A stretch of DNA of 64,000 nt from NCBI RefSeq assembly GCF_015533855.1, contig NZ_AP024154.1:1801001-1865000 (forward strand), read 5' to 3'. Under the pieces are notes generated by a model that worked only from the letters and a program-made list of their open reading frames with translations, searched no databases and had not been told where the DNA came from. The DNA comes from Echinicola sp. 20G (GTDB lineage Bacteria > Bacteroidota > Bacteroidia > Cytophagales > Cyclobacteriaceae). A program made the translations under genes and the position numbers. Positions 42,715 through 51,931 of the stretch are shown here, in pieces (position 1 is the first letter of the stretch; each line of letters starts with the position of its first letter).

Positions 42715-43782
42715 ATGGAAATCAAATTGCAACTAAAACAGAATAATACGGTTGATCAATTCAATTTTGATCAATTTCAGTTTGGAGTGGAAGCCACCGA
42801 TCACATGTTAGTGGCGAAGTACAAGGACGGACAATGGCAATCAGCCTCGATACAGCCATTTGAATCACTTCAGATTTCGCCATTGGCAATGTGCTTACAT
42901 TATGGACAGACGGTGTTTGAAGGATTGAAGGCATATAAGCAGGTCAATGGAGATCTTAGCATTTTTCGCTTGGACCGACACCATGTGCGGATGAATGAGT
43001 CCTTGAGGCGGATGGCTATGCCAGAGCTTCCTGAAGCACTTTTTTGTGAAGGCATCAAACAATTGGTAGGCCTTGAGCAAGAATGGATCAGTGACCGTGA
43101 AGGTTATTCTTTATATATCCGACCCTTTGTGATTGCTACAGAAGAGCGCTTGGGAGTAAGTATTTCCAAGGAATACCTTTTTATGGTGGTTTGCACGCCC
43201 ATGGCCGCCTATTATTCAAAGCCCTTGAAGGTAAAGGTGGAGCGTCAGTATACGCGTGCGGCCAAAGGTGGTGTGGGAGCTGCTAAAAATGGAGGGAATT
43301 ATGGAGCTGCTTACTATCCTGCCAATTTGGCCCAACAAGAGGGCTTTGACCAAGTTATCTGGACTGATGGAAGAGATCATGAATATGTAGAGGAGTCAGG
43401 GACGATGAACTTGATGTTTATCATTGAAGGGAAGTTGATCACCCCACCAGTGGGAGAAACAGTGTTGGCGGGCGTGACAAGGGATGCACTTTTAAGTATA
43501 GCCAGAGATTTAGCCTGGAAGGTGGAAGAGAGGCCAATCAGTTTGAGTGAAATCAAAACGGCTTTTGAATTGGGCAAGCGAGTGGAGGCCTTTGGAGTGG
43601 GGACTGCAGCAGTTATAGCTCCCTTTGAGCAAATTCATATGGATGGTGTGGATTACTTTCCTAGCGTAGGGGAAGGTGCCCAAATGTTCCAATTAAAACA
43701 ACAGCTGACAGCCATTCGCTCCGGAGAGCAGGCGGATAAATTTGGCTGGAACACCCTTTTAAGTGCAGAGGTATTGGGTTGA
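42715..43782 (+). CDS. ilvE: Branched-chain amino acid aminotransferase
   Basis: 355 residues, class IV PLP aminotransferase of the long bacterial/eukaryotic BCAT type. Features: LHYGQTVFEGLKAYKQ, FRLDRHHVRMNESLRRM, the PLP lysine K191 in GGVGAAKNGGNYGAAYYP, and EYVEESGTMNLMF. It transfers the amino group between leucine, isoleucine or valine and 2-oxoglutarate in the cytoplasm. A D-amino acid variant is unlikely from these motifs. It is divergent from a MocR regulator and probably controlled by it. Confidence 0.93.
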   Translation: MEIKLQLKQNNTVDQFNFDQFQFGVEATDHMLVAKYKDGQWQSASIQPFESLQISPLAMCLHYGQTVFEGLKAYKQVNGDLSIFRLDRHHVRMNESLRRMAMPELPEALFCEGIKQLVGLEQEWISDREGYSLYIRPFVIATEERLGVSISKEYLFMVVCTPMAAYYSKPLKVKVERQYTRAAKGGVGAAKNGGNYGAAYYPANLAQQEGFDQVIWTDGRDHEYVEESGTMNLMFIIEGKLITPPVGETVLAGVTRDALLSIARDLAWKVEERPISLSEIKTAFELGKRVEAFGVGTAAVIAPFEQIHMDGVDYFPSVGEGAQMFQLKQQLTAIRSGEQADKFGWNTLLSAEVLG

Positions 43783-43821
43783 TTTGCTTGCCTTGCACTC
43801 ATTCCTTAAATTGGAAAAAAA

Positions 43822-44616
43822 GTGGCCATGAGTAATTCATCCAGTAGAAGAAATTTCATCAAGTCTGTCACCCTTACCGGGCTAGGGACGGGCATGATTC
43901 CATTTGAAGTACTGTCCATGGACACTTTGACCAAGCCCCACTTAAAAAGCGATAAATCAGGCATGAAAGTTTTATTTCAAGGAGACAGCATTACCGATGG
44001 CAACAGGGGGCGAACCGAAGACCTGAATCATATCATGGGGCATGGTTATGCCTTTTCTGTGGCCAGCAGAATCGGGGCTGATTTTCCAGAAAAGCATTGG
44101 GAGTTTTTCAATAGGGGGATTTCCGGAAATACGGTGGTGGATTTGCAAGAAAGGTGGACTAAAGATGCCCTAGCGTTGAAGCCTGACTTGCTCAGTGTCT
44201 TGGTCGGGATCAATGATGCAGGCCAGCATGTCAGAAACCCTGAAAAGGGGGCGCAATTGGCGTTGTTTGAAGAGACTTACCGGGATATCCTCCAGCAAAG
44301 TTGGGAACAAAACCCCGATTTAGTGATTGTTTTGGGTCTGCCTTTTGTCTATCCAGTGGGGAAAAGGGTAGAGCATTGGTCTATTTACGAAAAAGATGTC
44401 CTTCAAAGGCAGGAAATTGTCAAACAGTTGGCGGATGAATTTGGGACACTATTGGTGGATTATCCTGCCGCTTTTGACAAGGCCATGGAGAAGGCGCCAG
44501 CGGAATATTGGATTTGGGACGGGGTGCACCCCACAGTGGCTGGCCATGAAGTCATGACCAAAGCATGGTTGGATACTGTGGCGGATAAATTTTCCTTTTT
44601 GGAGGTTTACCGATAA
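43822..44616 (+). CDS. SGNH/GDSL hydrolase with Tat-type signal
   Basis: 264 residues. MAMSNSSSRRNFIKSVTLTGLG is a twin-arginine export signal (SRRNFIK). The blocks are FQGDSITDGN with catalytic S56, GISGNTVVDL, VLVGINDAG, and WDGVHPTVAGHEVM with the Asp-His pair. These match single-domain acetylesterases that act on plant polysaccharides. It follows ilvE by 39 bases, but the content suggests it belongs to the pectin region. The substrate is inferred. Confidence 0.88.
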   Translation: MAMSNSSSRRNFIKSVTLTGLGTGMIPFEVLSMDTLTKPHLKSDKSGMKVLFQGDSITDGNRGRTEDLNHIMGHGYAFSVASRIGADFPEKHWEFFNRGISGNTVVDLQERWTKDALALKPDLLSVLVGINDAGQHVRNPEKGAQLALFEETYRDILQQSWEQNPDLVIVLGLPFVYPVGKRVEHWSIYEKDVLQRQEIVKQLADEFGTLLVDYPAAFDKAMEKAPAEYWIWDGVHPTVAGHEVMTKAWLDTVADKFSFLEVYR

Positions 44617-44817
44617 GTTTCACAATTTTTTTATGGTGTTTATTTAAAGAAAAGCTATGGTGAAACCTGAGTTGGTTCAGCTATTAGTCCTATTCTAAAG
44701 GCTATTAAAGCAAATTTACTACCTTATCACAGCTAAGGTTAAAAAAAAAATCCTTGAGTAAAAGGTGATATCCTTTATCAAAAAGCCACATCTTAATAGA
44801 AGACCAACAATACAACC

Positions 44818-45360
44818 ATGAAAGATCAATTGACAAGTCCAGCTGGCCGGGAACAGCTTTTCCTGCGGCTTTATCGGGAATCCTTTCCGGATGTGGCCAA
44901 ATACATCCAAAAGAGAGGCGGAACATTGGCCGATGCCAAGGATGCTTTTCAGGACAGTTTGGTTATTTATTATGAACAACTGACAAAAGAAAAGCCTATC
45001 GCAAATCAGAAACAGCAAGCCTATTTGTTTGGCATTGCCCGGCACCTTTGGTTTAAACGCTACCAACAGCAAAGCCGGTTTCTAAATGAGGTTGATGGAG
45101 TGGGCGAAGGTTTGATAAGTGACCAAATACCACAGGAACCAGCTCATCGGGATGTTTGGCAGTTTTTGGAGCAGGCAGGCCAAAAATGTATGGAAATGCT
45201 CAAGGCGTTTTATTACGACCGACTGACCATGGAGCAATTGGCCGGACAATTTGGCTATCAAAGTACTCGTTCGGCAACGGTACAGAAATACAAATGCCTT
45301 GAAAAAGTAAGGGATCAGGTCAAACAAAAATCACTGACACATGAGGACTTCATTGGATGA
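44818..45360 (+). CDS. ECF-type RNA polymerase sigma factor (region 2/4)
   Basis: 180 residues. Region 2 contains YRESFPDVAKYIQKRGGTLADAKDAFQDSLVIYYEQL and KQQAYLFGIARHLWFKRYQQ. Region 4 is MEMLKAFYYDRLTMEQLAGQFGYQSTRSATVQKYKCLEKVR. No anti-sigma with a membrane segment follows. Instead a small soluble gene overlaps its 3' end by 20 bases and a ClpP gene follows 2 bases later. The operon suggests that sigma activity is controlled by proteolysis or drives clpP. Targets unknown. Confidence 0.82.
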   Translation: MKDQLTSPAGREQLFLRLYRESFPDVAKYIQKRGGTLADAKDAFQDSLVIYYEQLTKEKPIANQKQQAYLFGIARHLWFKRYQQQSRFLNEVDGVGEGLISDQIPQEPAHRDVWQFLEQAGQKCMEMLKAFYYDRLTMEQLAGQFGYQSTRSATVQKYKCLEKVRDQVKQKSLTHEDFIG

Positions 45361-45610
45361 AATCAAGCAGTTGGAAGCATATGTTTTCAAGCAGCAAAGC
45401 CCAGAAGAAAGCTTGCTGATGCAGGCCCAGTTACACTTGGATAAGGGCTTGGCAGAAAGGCTGGAGGACCAAAAAAAGGTCTATGGATTGGTACAGCAAT
45501 ATGGACGAAGGCGATTGAAGGAAGAAATCAGCCAAGTGGAAGCGCAGCTCTTTGGAGAAGCCAAGCACAGGAGTTTTAAAGAAAGGATTTTCAAAATATT
45601 TAACCTGTAG
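45341..45610 (+). CDS. Small helical protein between sigma factor and ClpP
   Basis: 89 residues, highly charged and helical ([71 protein letters not shown]). The first part resembles the short N-terminal segment of Bacteroidota anti-sigma proteins but there is no membrane helix. It overlaps the sigma gene and ends 2 bases before clpP. It could be a soluble anti-sigma or an adaptor for ClpP; neither is shown. Confidence 0.75.
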   Translation: MRTSLDEIKQLEAYVFKQQSPEESLLMQAQLHLDKGLAERLEDQKKVYGLVQQYGRRRLKEEISQVEAQLFGEAKHRSFKERIFKIFNL

Positions 45611-45612
45611 AC

Positions 45613-46269
45613 ATGTTTCAAGCGAATTCATCCCAAGTGATCCCGGTGGTCATTGACCAGCATGATTTCAATGGTCGGGCCTATGATATTTATAGTTTAT
45701 TGCTGAAGGAGCGAATCATTTTTTTGAGCAGTCCCATCGATGATCAAGTGGCCAATCTGGTGGTTGCGCAGTTACTTTTTCTAAACAGCCAAGATGCCAA
45801 AAAGCCTATCGATCTTTATATCCAAAGTCCTGGCGGAAGTGTCTATGCTGGGCTGGCCATTTATGATACCATCAAGATGATCTCTGCACCGGTGAGTACG
45901 GTGGCGGTAGGTTTTTCTGGGAGCATGGCCACAGCACTGTTGACTTCTGGTGAGAGAGGAAAAAGGCTGGCGTTGTCCCATGCCACCATCCATATGCACC
46001 CTACCAGTGGTGGGGCAAAAGGCTATACCGAAGATGTTCGGATTGCCACCAAAGAACAGGAGCGTTTACAGGTGCAGCTTTTCCATATCATCGGCAATAA
46101 TACGGGCCACTCTTGGCAAGAGATCGAGGAAATCTACCTTCGGGATCGTTTCATGAGTGCACCAGAAGCCAAGGATTTTGGCTTGGTGGATGAGGTACTG
46201 GGCAGCACGGATGATATCATCCAAATCCAGGATATGCCCTTTGGTGTAAAGCTTTTTGGGGAGAATTAA
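45613..46269 (+). CDS. clpP: ATP-dependent Clp protease proteolytic subunit (ClpP-like, possibly second copy)
   Basis: 218 residues. The serine-protease fold is clear: [44 protein letters not shown], the nucleophile S104 in [12 protein letters not shown]129 in IHMHPTSGG, and D193 in [13 protein letters not shown]. Aligned without gaps, H129 falls on the classical catalytic His even though the local sequence (HPTSGG instead of HQPLGG) is unusual. The protein is more divergent than housekeeping ClpP and is encoded with an ECF sigma factor, not with trigger factor or ClpX. A specialised paralogue is likely. Confidence 0.85.
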   Translation: MFQANSSQVIPVVIDQHDFNGRAYDIYSLLLKERIIFLSSPIDDQVANLVVAQLLFLNSQDAKKPIDLYIQSPGGSVYAGLAIYDTIKMISAPVSTVAVGFSGSMATALLTSGERGKRLALSHATIHMHPTSGGAKGYTEDVRIATKEQERLQVQLFHIIGNNTGHSWQEIEEIYLRDRFMSAPEAKDFGLVDEVLGSTDDIIQIQDMPFGVKLFGEN

Positions 46270-46364
46270 GGAAACTATCCTATTTGATCCAGCTTTGATT
46301 TTTTGTGTTAGCTGCTGATAATATCAATTATTGATATGGAGCATTCCAAATACTATGACTTAGC

Positions 46365-46387
46365 AACCCGCGTTGCAAACGCGGGTT
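46365..46387. terminator. Hairpin after clpP, REP-derived
   Basis: AACCCGCGT-TGCAA-ACGCGGGTT, a perfect 9-bp stem like the first module of the REP-like family. It lies between convergent genes and may end transcription, although no strong T-run follows. Confidence 0.5.
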
Positions 46388-46456
46388 AACGTTGGGTTGG
46401 TTGAAGTTGAATGTAAGCCGAGGGAGTCAAATAGTCTAAAACGGTATGATTTTGTC

Positions 46457-47029
46457 CTAATTGTCAAAGGGTGATTTTAACCCGTAACCCTGACTAAAAT
46501 ATATTGTATCTCCTTCATAGTGGCGAGCGTATCCTACTTCGTATCGGAAATTCAAGAGCTCATTGGTTTTATCAAGAAGTGATTTAAAAAAGTGAAATTC
46601 TGTTGAAGACTGTGATTTACTTTTATTTAGGAAGGATAATAATTGAGGAGAATTAAAAGTTTCTATCCTTAAATCAACGGTGCTTTTATCTTGACCAAAT
46701 TTTTCTTCATAGATGTTTATTGATTCGAATTTATATTTGGATGTAAGGTTGATTTTATCAGATAGATTAAAATATCTTCTCGAAGCTATGGTGTCTTTAT
46801 GATATATAATGTACCATATATTGGATGGTTTACCTTGATTATAATGGAATATTACAGTTGTGTCTTTTGTCCTACTAGAAATAATCCTTCCCGTTACTAA
46901 TGAACTATCAGCTTTGAAGTAAGTTAAATGCTCTTTTTGAAAGGTTGCAGCATTGTAATGAACCATTTTATTCTTATTGCATGAAAATAGAAGTGTTGCA
47001 ATCAGTGAAAAAAATAGATACTTTTTCAT
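46457..47029 (-). CDS. Hypothetical lipoprotein
   Basis: 190 residues from the ATG at 47029, chosen because it starts a clean lipoprotein signal, MKKYLFFSLIATLLFSC. The mature part is beta-rich with regular strands (VHYNAATFQKEHLTYFKADSSLVTGRIIS, YKFESINIYEEKFGQ) resembling MORN-like or toxin-immunity lipoproteins, but I recognise no family. It follows the serine hydrolase gene on the same strand with a 31-base gap and is likely co-transcribed. Confidence 0.7.
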   Translation of the reverse strand: MKKYLFFSLIATLLFSCNKNKMVHYNAATFQKEHLTYFKADSSLVTGRIISSRTKDTTVIFHYNQGKPSNIWYIIYHKDTIASRRYFNLSDKINLTSKYKFESINIYEEKFGQDKSTVDLRIETFNSPQLLSFLNKSKSQSSTEFHFFKSLLDKTNELLNFRYEVGYARHYEGDTIYFSQGYGLKSPFDN

Positions 47030-47060
47030 TTTAGTTTGAGTATATGAGATAAATTTCAAT

Positions 47061-48098
47061 TTAAGCCCCATGCCCATTTCTGACTATTTTGACAATGCGG
47101 CTGTAGATGATTTCGGATAGGTTCCAGTTGTATCCATCGAAATTGGTAGTGTTGGTAAACTGGATGATCACCGCATCCATGTCTTTGTGGTACTTAGCAA
47201 TGCTCTGGTAACCAGGGATCAGGCCCGTATGTTCATACCCATATATGGAGGAATAGATTTCCTGCTCCCCTTCTCTGAAAAGAGAGCCATCGTTCAAGGC
47301 CCTGATAAAGATGCCCACATCCTCAGCAGTTGCTAACATCCCCTGTTTGTCGGTCTTTAAGTCAGCATCATACCCCACATAGTAACCACTCATCACATCA
47401 TCAATATTGACTTCCTTAAGCGATCCGAAGGTGTTTTTAAGGCCCAAAGGCATCAAGATTTCTTCTCTGATGTATTGGAAATGGTCATAGCCCAAAACCC
47501 TGTCCATCAGCTCCGCGAGTAATAAATAATTTGTGTTGGAGTATTCATAGTCTTCCCCAGGCTCGAAATTGGCAGGCAGATCAAGTACCAGTTCAAGCCT
47601 TTCTTGATAGCTTTCCTTAGGTGCGGCCCAGTAGTTAAAGGTGTCTGTATAATTGGGGATACCACTTCGGTGTTGCACCATCATCCTGACAGTGATCTTA
47701 TGGGCATTTTCAACCCTTCCCACCAGTTCCGGGAAATAATCGGCCACCGTTTTATCCAAGGATAAGAGTTGGTCGTGCACCAATTTGGTAATGGCCACAG
47801 CATTGTAAAGTTTGCTGATACTGGCCAGCTTGAATAAGGCGTTTGGTTTGGCGGGTATTTTGTTTTCGCGGTCATGCCAACCTGCAGCATAAAATGCAGG
47901 GTCTTTGCCAGACTCATCCACATAAACAATAATGCCGTCAAAACCATAATCGAGGGCTTCATTGACCTGTTCTTGAACGGTGTCCGGCATCGGGATGATC
48001 CAGGCTTTTACCAGAATCCAAGGGACAAAAAACAAGGAGATGACTGTTCCCACGAATAAGGCTATTCGGATGATTAGTTTGGACTTTTGCTTGGTCAT
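47061..48098 (-). CDS. Serine hydrolase, class C beta-lactamase/PBP4-like
   Basis: 345 residues. An N-terminal membrane segment (LIIRIALFVGTVISLFFVPWILVKAW) anchors it to the periplasmic face. The SxxK motif SISK in FKLASISKLYNAVAITKLV and the YxN motif in YEYSNTNYLLLAELMDRVLG are present. A GYEHTGLIPG triad-like HTG completes the set. Such proteins are esterases or DD-peptidases; true beta-lactamase activity is not implied. A small lipoprotein follows. Confidence 0.88.
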   Translation of the reverse strand: MTKQKSKLIIRIALFVGTVISLFFVPWILVKAWIIPMPDTVQEQVNEALDYGFDGIIVYVDESGKDPAFYAAGWHDRENKIPAKPNALFKLASISKLYNAVAITKLVHDQLLSLDKTVADYFPELVGRVENAHKITVRMMVQHRSGIPNYTDTFNYWAAPKESYQERLELVLDLPANFEPGEDYEYSNTNYLLLAELMDRVLGYDHFQYIREEILMPLGLKNTFGSLKEVNIDDVMSGYYVGYDADLKTDKQGMLATAEDVGIFIRALNDGSLFREGEQEIYSSIYGYEHTGLIPGYQSIAKYHKDMDAVIIQFTNTTNFDGYNWNLSEIIYSRIVKIVRNGHGA

Positions 48099-48572
48099 GT
48101 TATTTCAGGTTGGAGCACTTTTGGAATTCAATTAGGGCTTGAAAAATACAATTTATTACTAAATGTTCCTCATGTACTTATATGCAATTAGATATAATGG
48201 CATAGCTTTTCGAGGAATTATATTCTTTTGCAGTTAAAATAGAGATGGGAAGCGCTGCGTCTACCTTTCCGATGAAGCAAGTCTAATTGCCTATTTATGG
48301 AAAAGGTGCAGGATTACTTGCCTGAACGGATAAGCAGGTTTAATGTAAATTAGCACTAAAAGGTAGTTGACGACTCAAAAGGAGGACTTTTAATACGTGA
48401 GAGTTAGCTTTTTCCAATGGCTATCAGCAGAAAAATGTTTCGCATTGATTTCACTGAAGGCAATTTGTTTTAATGATTAACTAAACATAGTTATCAAATA
48501 AATTGAAGAAAAATTAAGTTTAATGCTTTTATGAGGATATTTTTTTCGTATGATCGTGGTTAGTCGTAAGAT
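48099..48572. other. Gene-free AT-rich stretch
   Basis: About 470 bases between the serine hydrolase start and the terminator of the CE12-like gene. I see no gene, RNA fold or repeat worth calling. Confidence 0.4.
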
Positions 48573-48600
48573 AAAAAAAGCCGGAGGCGAAACCCCCGGC
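48573..48600 (-). terminator. Rho-independent terminator of the CE12-like gene
   Basis: On the minus strand GCCGGGGG-TTTCG-CCTCCGGC followed by TTTTTTT. The stem has one mismatch. It lies ~55 bases past the stop codon at 48655. Confidence 0.9.
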
Positions 48601-48654
48601 CTTTCAAACCTATTAAACCGTATTGTTTACCTTAAAATCATCTCATATCTTCAA

Positions 48655-50157
48655 CTATTTTAAATAGTTTTTCAAATCGCATTGGTTCAGTTCTTTGATG
48701 CCCTTGACCACTGCCTCCGCATTGTATTGGGCGCCTGCCTCGATGGTGTGGGTATGGTCTTTGTCATTGAAGTAGTGGGCTTTGACATAATCCTCTCCCA
48801 GCTGATCATAACCATCTGCGATGAGCTGGTTGAGGTCAATAAAATAAGCTTCTCTGGCCTCGGCGGCCTGCTTGGCCCAAAGTCCATAGCTTTCGTCCGC
48901 ACGGTTGACCTTGCCTTCTTTCCAGCTGTTGCGCGGAATCAGGGAACAGACAATGGGGGTAGCGCCCGCTGCTTTGATCTGTGTGATCATTTGCTTGAGG
49001 TATTGTCCGTAGGAATAAACCGTTTCATGTTGTTTGGTAATGGAATTGTAGATTTCTTCTGCTTCGGTGCCAGCACTTCTGATGGTGCCCCTGGCGCGGG
49101 CCTCATCGTCCAGTGGGCTGCTGTCATTGTGGCCAAATTGCATGATCACATAGTCACCTGGTTCCAGTTTTTGATGTACCTTCTCCCATAATCCATAAGT
49201 TTGGAAGGTACGGCTGCTGGTGCCGCCCAACGCATGGTTTTGTACCTTGATTTTGTCCAGATCAAAGAAAGGAGCCATGAAATCTCCCCAGCCCCAGAGT
49301 CCACCAGCCCCATCTCCTTGGCCATTTTTCACGGTGGAATCACCGATCAGATAGAGCGTTGGCTTGTCTTTTTTCAAATAAGCCTTGAGTTCACAATCCT
49401 CCAATTCTTTTATCCCTTGCACTACTGACCAAGCATTGATACGCGCGCCTGCCTCGTTGGTGTGGGTATGGTCTCTCTCAAACAAGGCCTTGACCACTTC
49501 AGGGCCCCACTGGTCATATTGGTCGGCTACGATATTGTTCAGGTCGATAAAATAAGCTCCCGTTCTGCGGGCAACAGCTTTGGCCCACTTGCCGTAATCT
49601 TGGTCAGCCCTTTCCACTTCTCCATTTGGAAATTTGTTTCTTGGAATCATGGAGCAGATAATGGGGGTGGCACCTTTTTTCTTGGCTTCGGTCACGAATT
49701 TCTTCAAGTACCAGCCATAGGTATGTACCGTTTCTGGCGTGCCATCCGGCCAGGTAAGTTCTACTGTTTCATCTCCTGTGCCACGAAGGACCCCTCGGTA
49801 TCCTCCCCGAGTAGTATCGGGCTTGCTGCCTTCATTGTGGCCAAATTGCATCATGACAAAATCTCCAGGTTTCAGCTCGTCCAGGACACGTTGCCAGCGA
49901 CCTTCTTTGACAAATGTCCGGGTACTCCTTCCGGCCATCGCCTGATTGCTGACTTCCAGCTGGGTGCTGTCAAAAAAATCATCTATAAAGGTGCCCCAGC
50001 CCCATTGTCCAGGGCCACCGTCCCCGCGACTGTTACGGACAGTACTGTCACCGATAATGAATAAGGTATGTTTTTCTTCTTTTTGAATAAAGGCCGTCAA
50101 GGCCAATGATGCCAAGCAAAAAAAGGCGAGTAGGCTATATTGGAACTTTTTAAACAT
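48655..50157 (-). CDS. Tandem two-domain SGNH esterase, CE12-type rhamnogalacturonan acetylesterase
   Basis: 500 residues from the ATG at 50157, chosen because it begins a signal peptide (MFKKFQYSLLAFFCLASLALTAF); an ATG at 50163 is nearly equivalent. Two homologous esterase modules follow. Module 1: FIIGDSTVRNSRGDGGPGQWGWG, FGHNEGSKPDT, DHTHTNEAGA. Module 2: YLIGDSTVKNGQGDGAGGLWGWG, FGHNDSSPLDD, DHTHTIEAGA. Each keeps the Ser, Asn and Asp/His blocks, so both should be active. CE12 enzymes remove acetyl groups from rhamnogalacturonan. Single-module enzymes are about half this length. The gene is monocistronic and opposite to GH105. Confidence 0.9.
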   Translation of the reverse strand: MFKKFQYSLLAFFCLASLALTAFIQKEEKHTLFIIGDSTVRNSRGDGGPGQWGWGTFIDDFFDSTQLEVSNQAMAGRSTRTFVKEGRWQRVLDELKPGDFVMMQFGHNEGSKPDTTRGGYRGVLRGTGDETVELTWPDGTPETVHTYGWYLKKFVTEAKKKGATPIICSMIPRNKFPNGEVERADQDYGKWAKAVARRTGAYFIDLNNIVADQYDQWGPEVVKALFERDHTHTNEAGARINAWSVVQGIKELEDCELKAYLKKDKPTLYLIGDSTVKNGQGDGAGGLWGWGDFMAPFFDLDKIKVQNHALGGTSSRTFQTYGLWEKVHQKLEPGDYVIMQFGHNDSSPLDDEARARGTIRSAGTEAEEIYNSITKQHETVYSYGQYLKQMITQIKAAGATPIVCSLIPRNSWKEGKVNRADESYGLWAKQAAEAREAYFIDLNQLIADGYDQLGEDYVKAHYFNDKDHTHTIEAGAQYNAEAVVKGIKELNQCDLKNYLK

Positions 50158-50368
50158 GATCATAATGGTGTTTATGGCATCGCTTTTTCTATTGAATAAT
50201 TTTAAGCGAAGATCATTTAAAGCTACATAGATCAATCAAAAAACCTGTGCTGTAGTATATGGTTGATTGGGTTTTGCCCCACACTACAGCACAGTAATTT
50301 CTTAAGGAAAACTAATTTTATGTTTTTAATTCAATAATTTAATAGATCAAAATTTTATTACTGATCCT

Positions 50369-51757
50369 ATGAACATCCAAAAGACCTTATGGAAACCTGG
50401 AATCTTGGGCATGATGAGCTTGGCCTTGGCCTGTTCTCCGCAAACCCCATCAGACCAAGCTGTTTCTGAAGCCCCTGAAGAAAAGATTACTGATACCAAT
50501 ACGCCTTTGCACTTATTGCAACCTGACTATCCCGTACCTTATGGGGTACCCGAAACCGCAGAAGTCAAAGCGGTCATTGACCGGGTAAGGGATTATTTGG
50601 CAGCTACTACTCCGACCGAAATCCTAACTGAAGCGGGGGAAACCATTACTGACTTTAGCCAAGTAGATGAGAAATCGGTGCTGAAACAAGGTGATTTCAG
50701 GTTGTTAAGCTATGAATGGGGGGTGACTTATTCGGCCATGCTCTTGGCAGGAGAAGTGACAGGTGATGAAAAATATACCAACTATACCAAAGAAAGGGTG
50801 AAGTTTATCGCCGACCTTTATCCATATTTCCAAGCGGTCGGGAGCAAGGAGCATGCTTTGCATTCGGTGCTCTACCCAGGAGCTTTGGATGATGCGGGGG
50901 CGCTGTGTGCTTCTTTTATCAAAACGGACAGAAGCGGTCTGGATGCCGATGTAAGGCCGGTGATTGAGAATTTTATGGACTATATCATGAATGGGCAGTT
51001 CCGCTTGGAGGATGGTACATTGGCCAGGAACAGGCCACTGAAAAACACCCTTTGGCTGGATGACCTGTACATGAGTGTGCCTGCTATTGTGCAGATGGGC
51101 AAATATACTGGCGAACAAAAATATTTTGATGAGGCTGTCAGGCAGATCAAGCTATTCTCTGAGCGTATGTTCAACGAAGAGAAAGGCCTCTATATGCATG
51201 GCTGGGTGCAGGGGATGGATGTTCACCCTCAGTTCCACTGGGGCCGTGCCAATGGTTGGGCGATCCTGACCAAGGTAGAAGTGTTGGATGCCCTTCCTGA
51301 AGATCATCCAGGAAGACCAATGGTGCTGGACTTGCTGAACAAGCATATCCGTGGTTTGGCCAAGTTGCAGTCTGGGTCTGGTTTTTGGCATCAGTTGCTG
51401 GATCAAAATGATTCCTATTTGGAAACTTCTGCCACAGCAATTTACACTTATTGCATCGCCAAGGCCATTAATGAAGGCTGGGTAGATGACCAAGCTCATG
51501 CTCCTATGACCCTATTGGCTTGGAATGCAGTGAGTACACAGGTCAATGACCAAGGTCAGGTGGAAGGTACTTGTGTCGGTACAGGTATGGGTTTTGACCC
51601 TGCATTTTACTACCACCGTCCGATTAATCCCTATGCGGCCCATGGCTATGGTCCTGTGTTAGCGGCTGGCGCTGAAGTGATCAGGATGTTGGAAATGCAC
51701 GACTTTGAGATCAACGACAGTTCGGTGCAGCTACTGGACGAATCTTCTAAGAACTGA
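50369..51757 (+). CDS. GH105 unsaturated rhamnogalacturonyl hydrolase, lipoprotein
   Basis: 462 residues with lipoprotein signal (GMMSLALACSPQ). The (alpha/alpha)6 barrel blocks of GH88/GH105 are present: WLDDLYMSVPAIVQMGKYTGEQKYFDEAVRQI, HFQFHWGRANGWAILTKVE-like (here HPQFHWGRANGWAILTKVEVLDALP), SGFWHQLLDQNDSYLETSATAIYTYCIAKAI. The Asp in WLDDLYM and the Asp/His blocks fit the YteR type. It removes the unsaturated uronic acid left by pectate or rhamnogalacturonan lyases. The first gene of the plus-strand pectin run; a terminator follows. Confidence 0.92.
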   Translation: MNIQKTLWKPGILGMMSLALACSPQTPSDQAVSEAPEEKITDTNTPLHLLQPDYPVPYGVPETAEVKAVIDRVRDYLAATTPTEILTEAGETITDFSQVDEKSVLKQGDFRLLSYEWGVTYSAMLLAGEVTGDEKYTNYTKERVKFIADLYPYFQAVGSKEHALHSVLYPGALDDAGALCASFIKTDRSGLDADVRPVIENFMDYIMNGQFRLEDGTLARNRPLKNTLWLDDLYMSVPAIVQMGKYTGEQKYFDEAVRQIKLFSERMFNEEKGLYMHGWVQGMDVHPQFHWGRANGWAILTKVEVLDALPEDHPGRPMVLDLLNKHIRGLAKLQSGSGFWHQLLDQNDSYLETSATAIYTYCIAKAINEGWVDDQAHAPMTLLAWNAVSTQVNDQGQVEGTCVGTGMGFDPAFYYHRPINPYAAHGYGPVLAAGAEVIRMLEMHDFEINDSSVQLLDESSKN

Positions 51758-51781
51758 TCACTATCGATATTCGATAAATAG

Positions 51782-51817
51782 AGAGAGGGCCTGTGAAAGC
51801 AGGGCCTCTCTTTTTTT
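51782..51817 (+). terminator. Rho-independent terminator after GH105 gene
   Basis: AGAGAGGGCCTG-TGAAAG-CAGGGCCTCTCT followed by TTTTTT; a 12-bp stem with one mismatch. Confidence 0.92.
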
Positions 51818-51931
51818 GTTTTAACTTGTCAATGCCGACTTACTTATCAAATACTACCCCCATTCCAAACATTAAAGCCCCCTATCCTATCCAACAGGTC
51901 CTTAAATTAGTGGTAAACCTAATAAACCTAA

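Noticed and set aside
45970..46005. Loss of the ClpP catalytic histidine (IHMHP instead of MIHQP)
   Set aside because: An ungapped alignment between the conserved KR..AL and GG positions puts H129 on the classical histidine, so the triad is intact.
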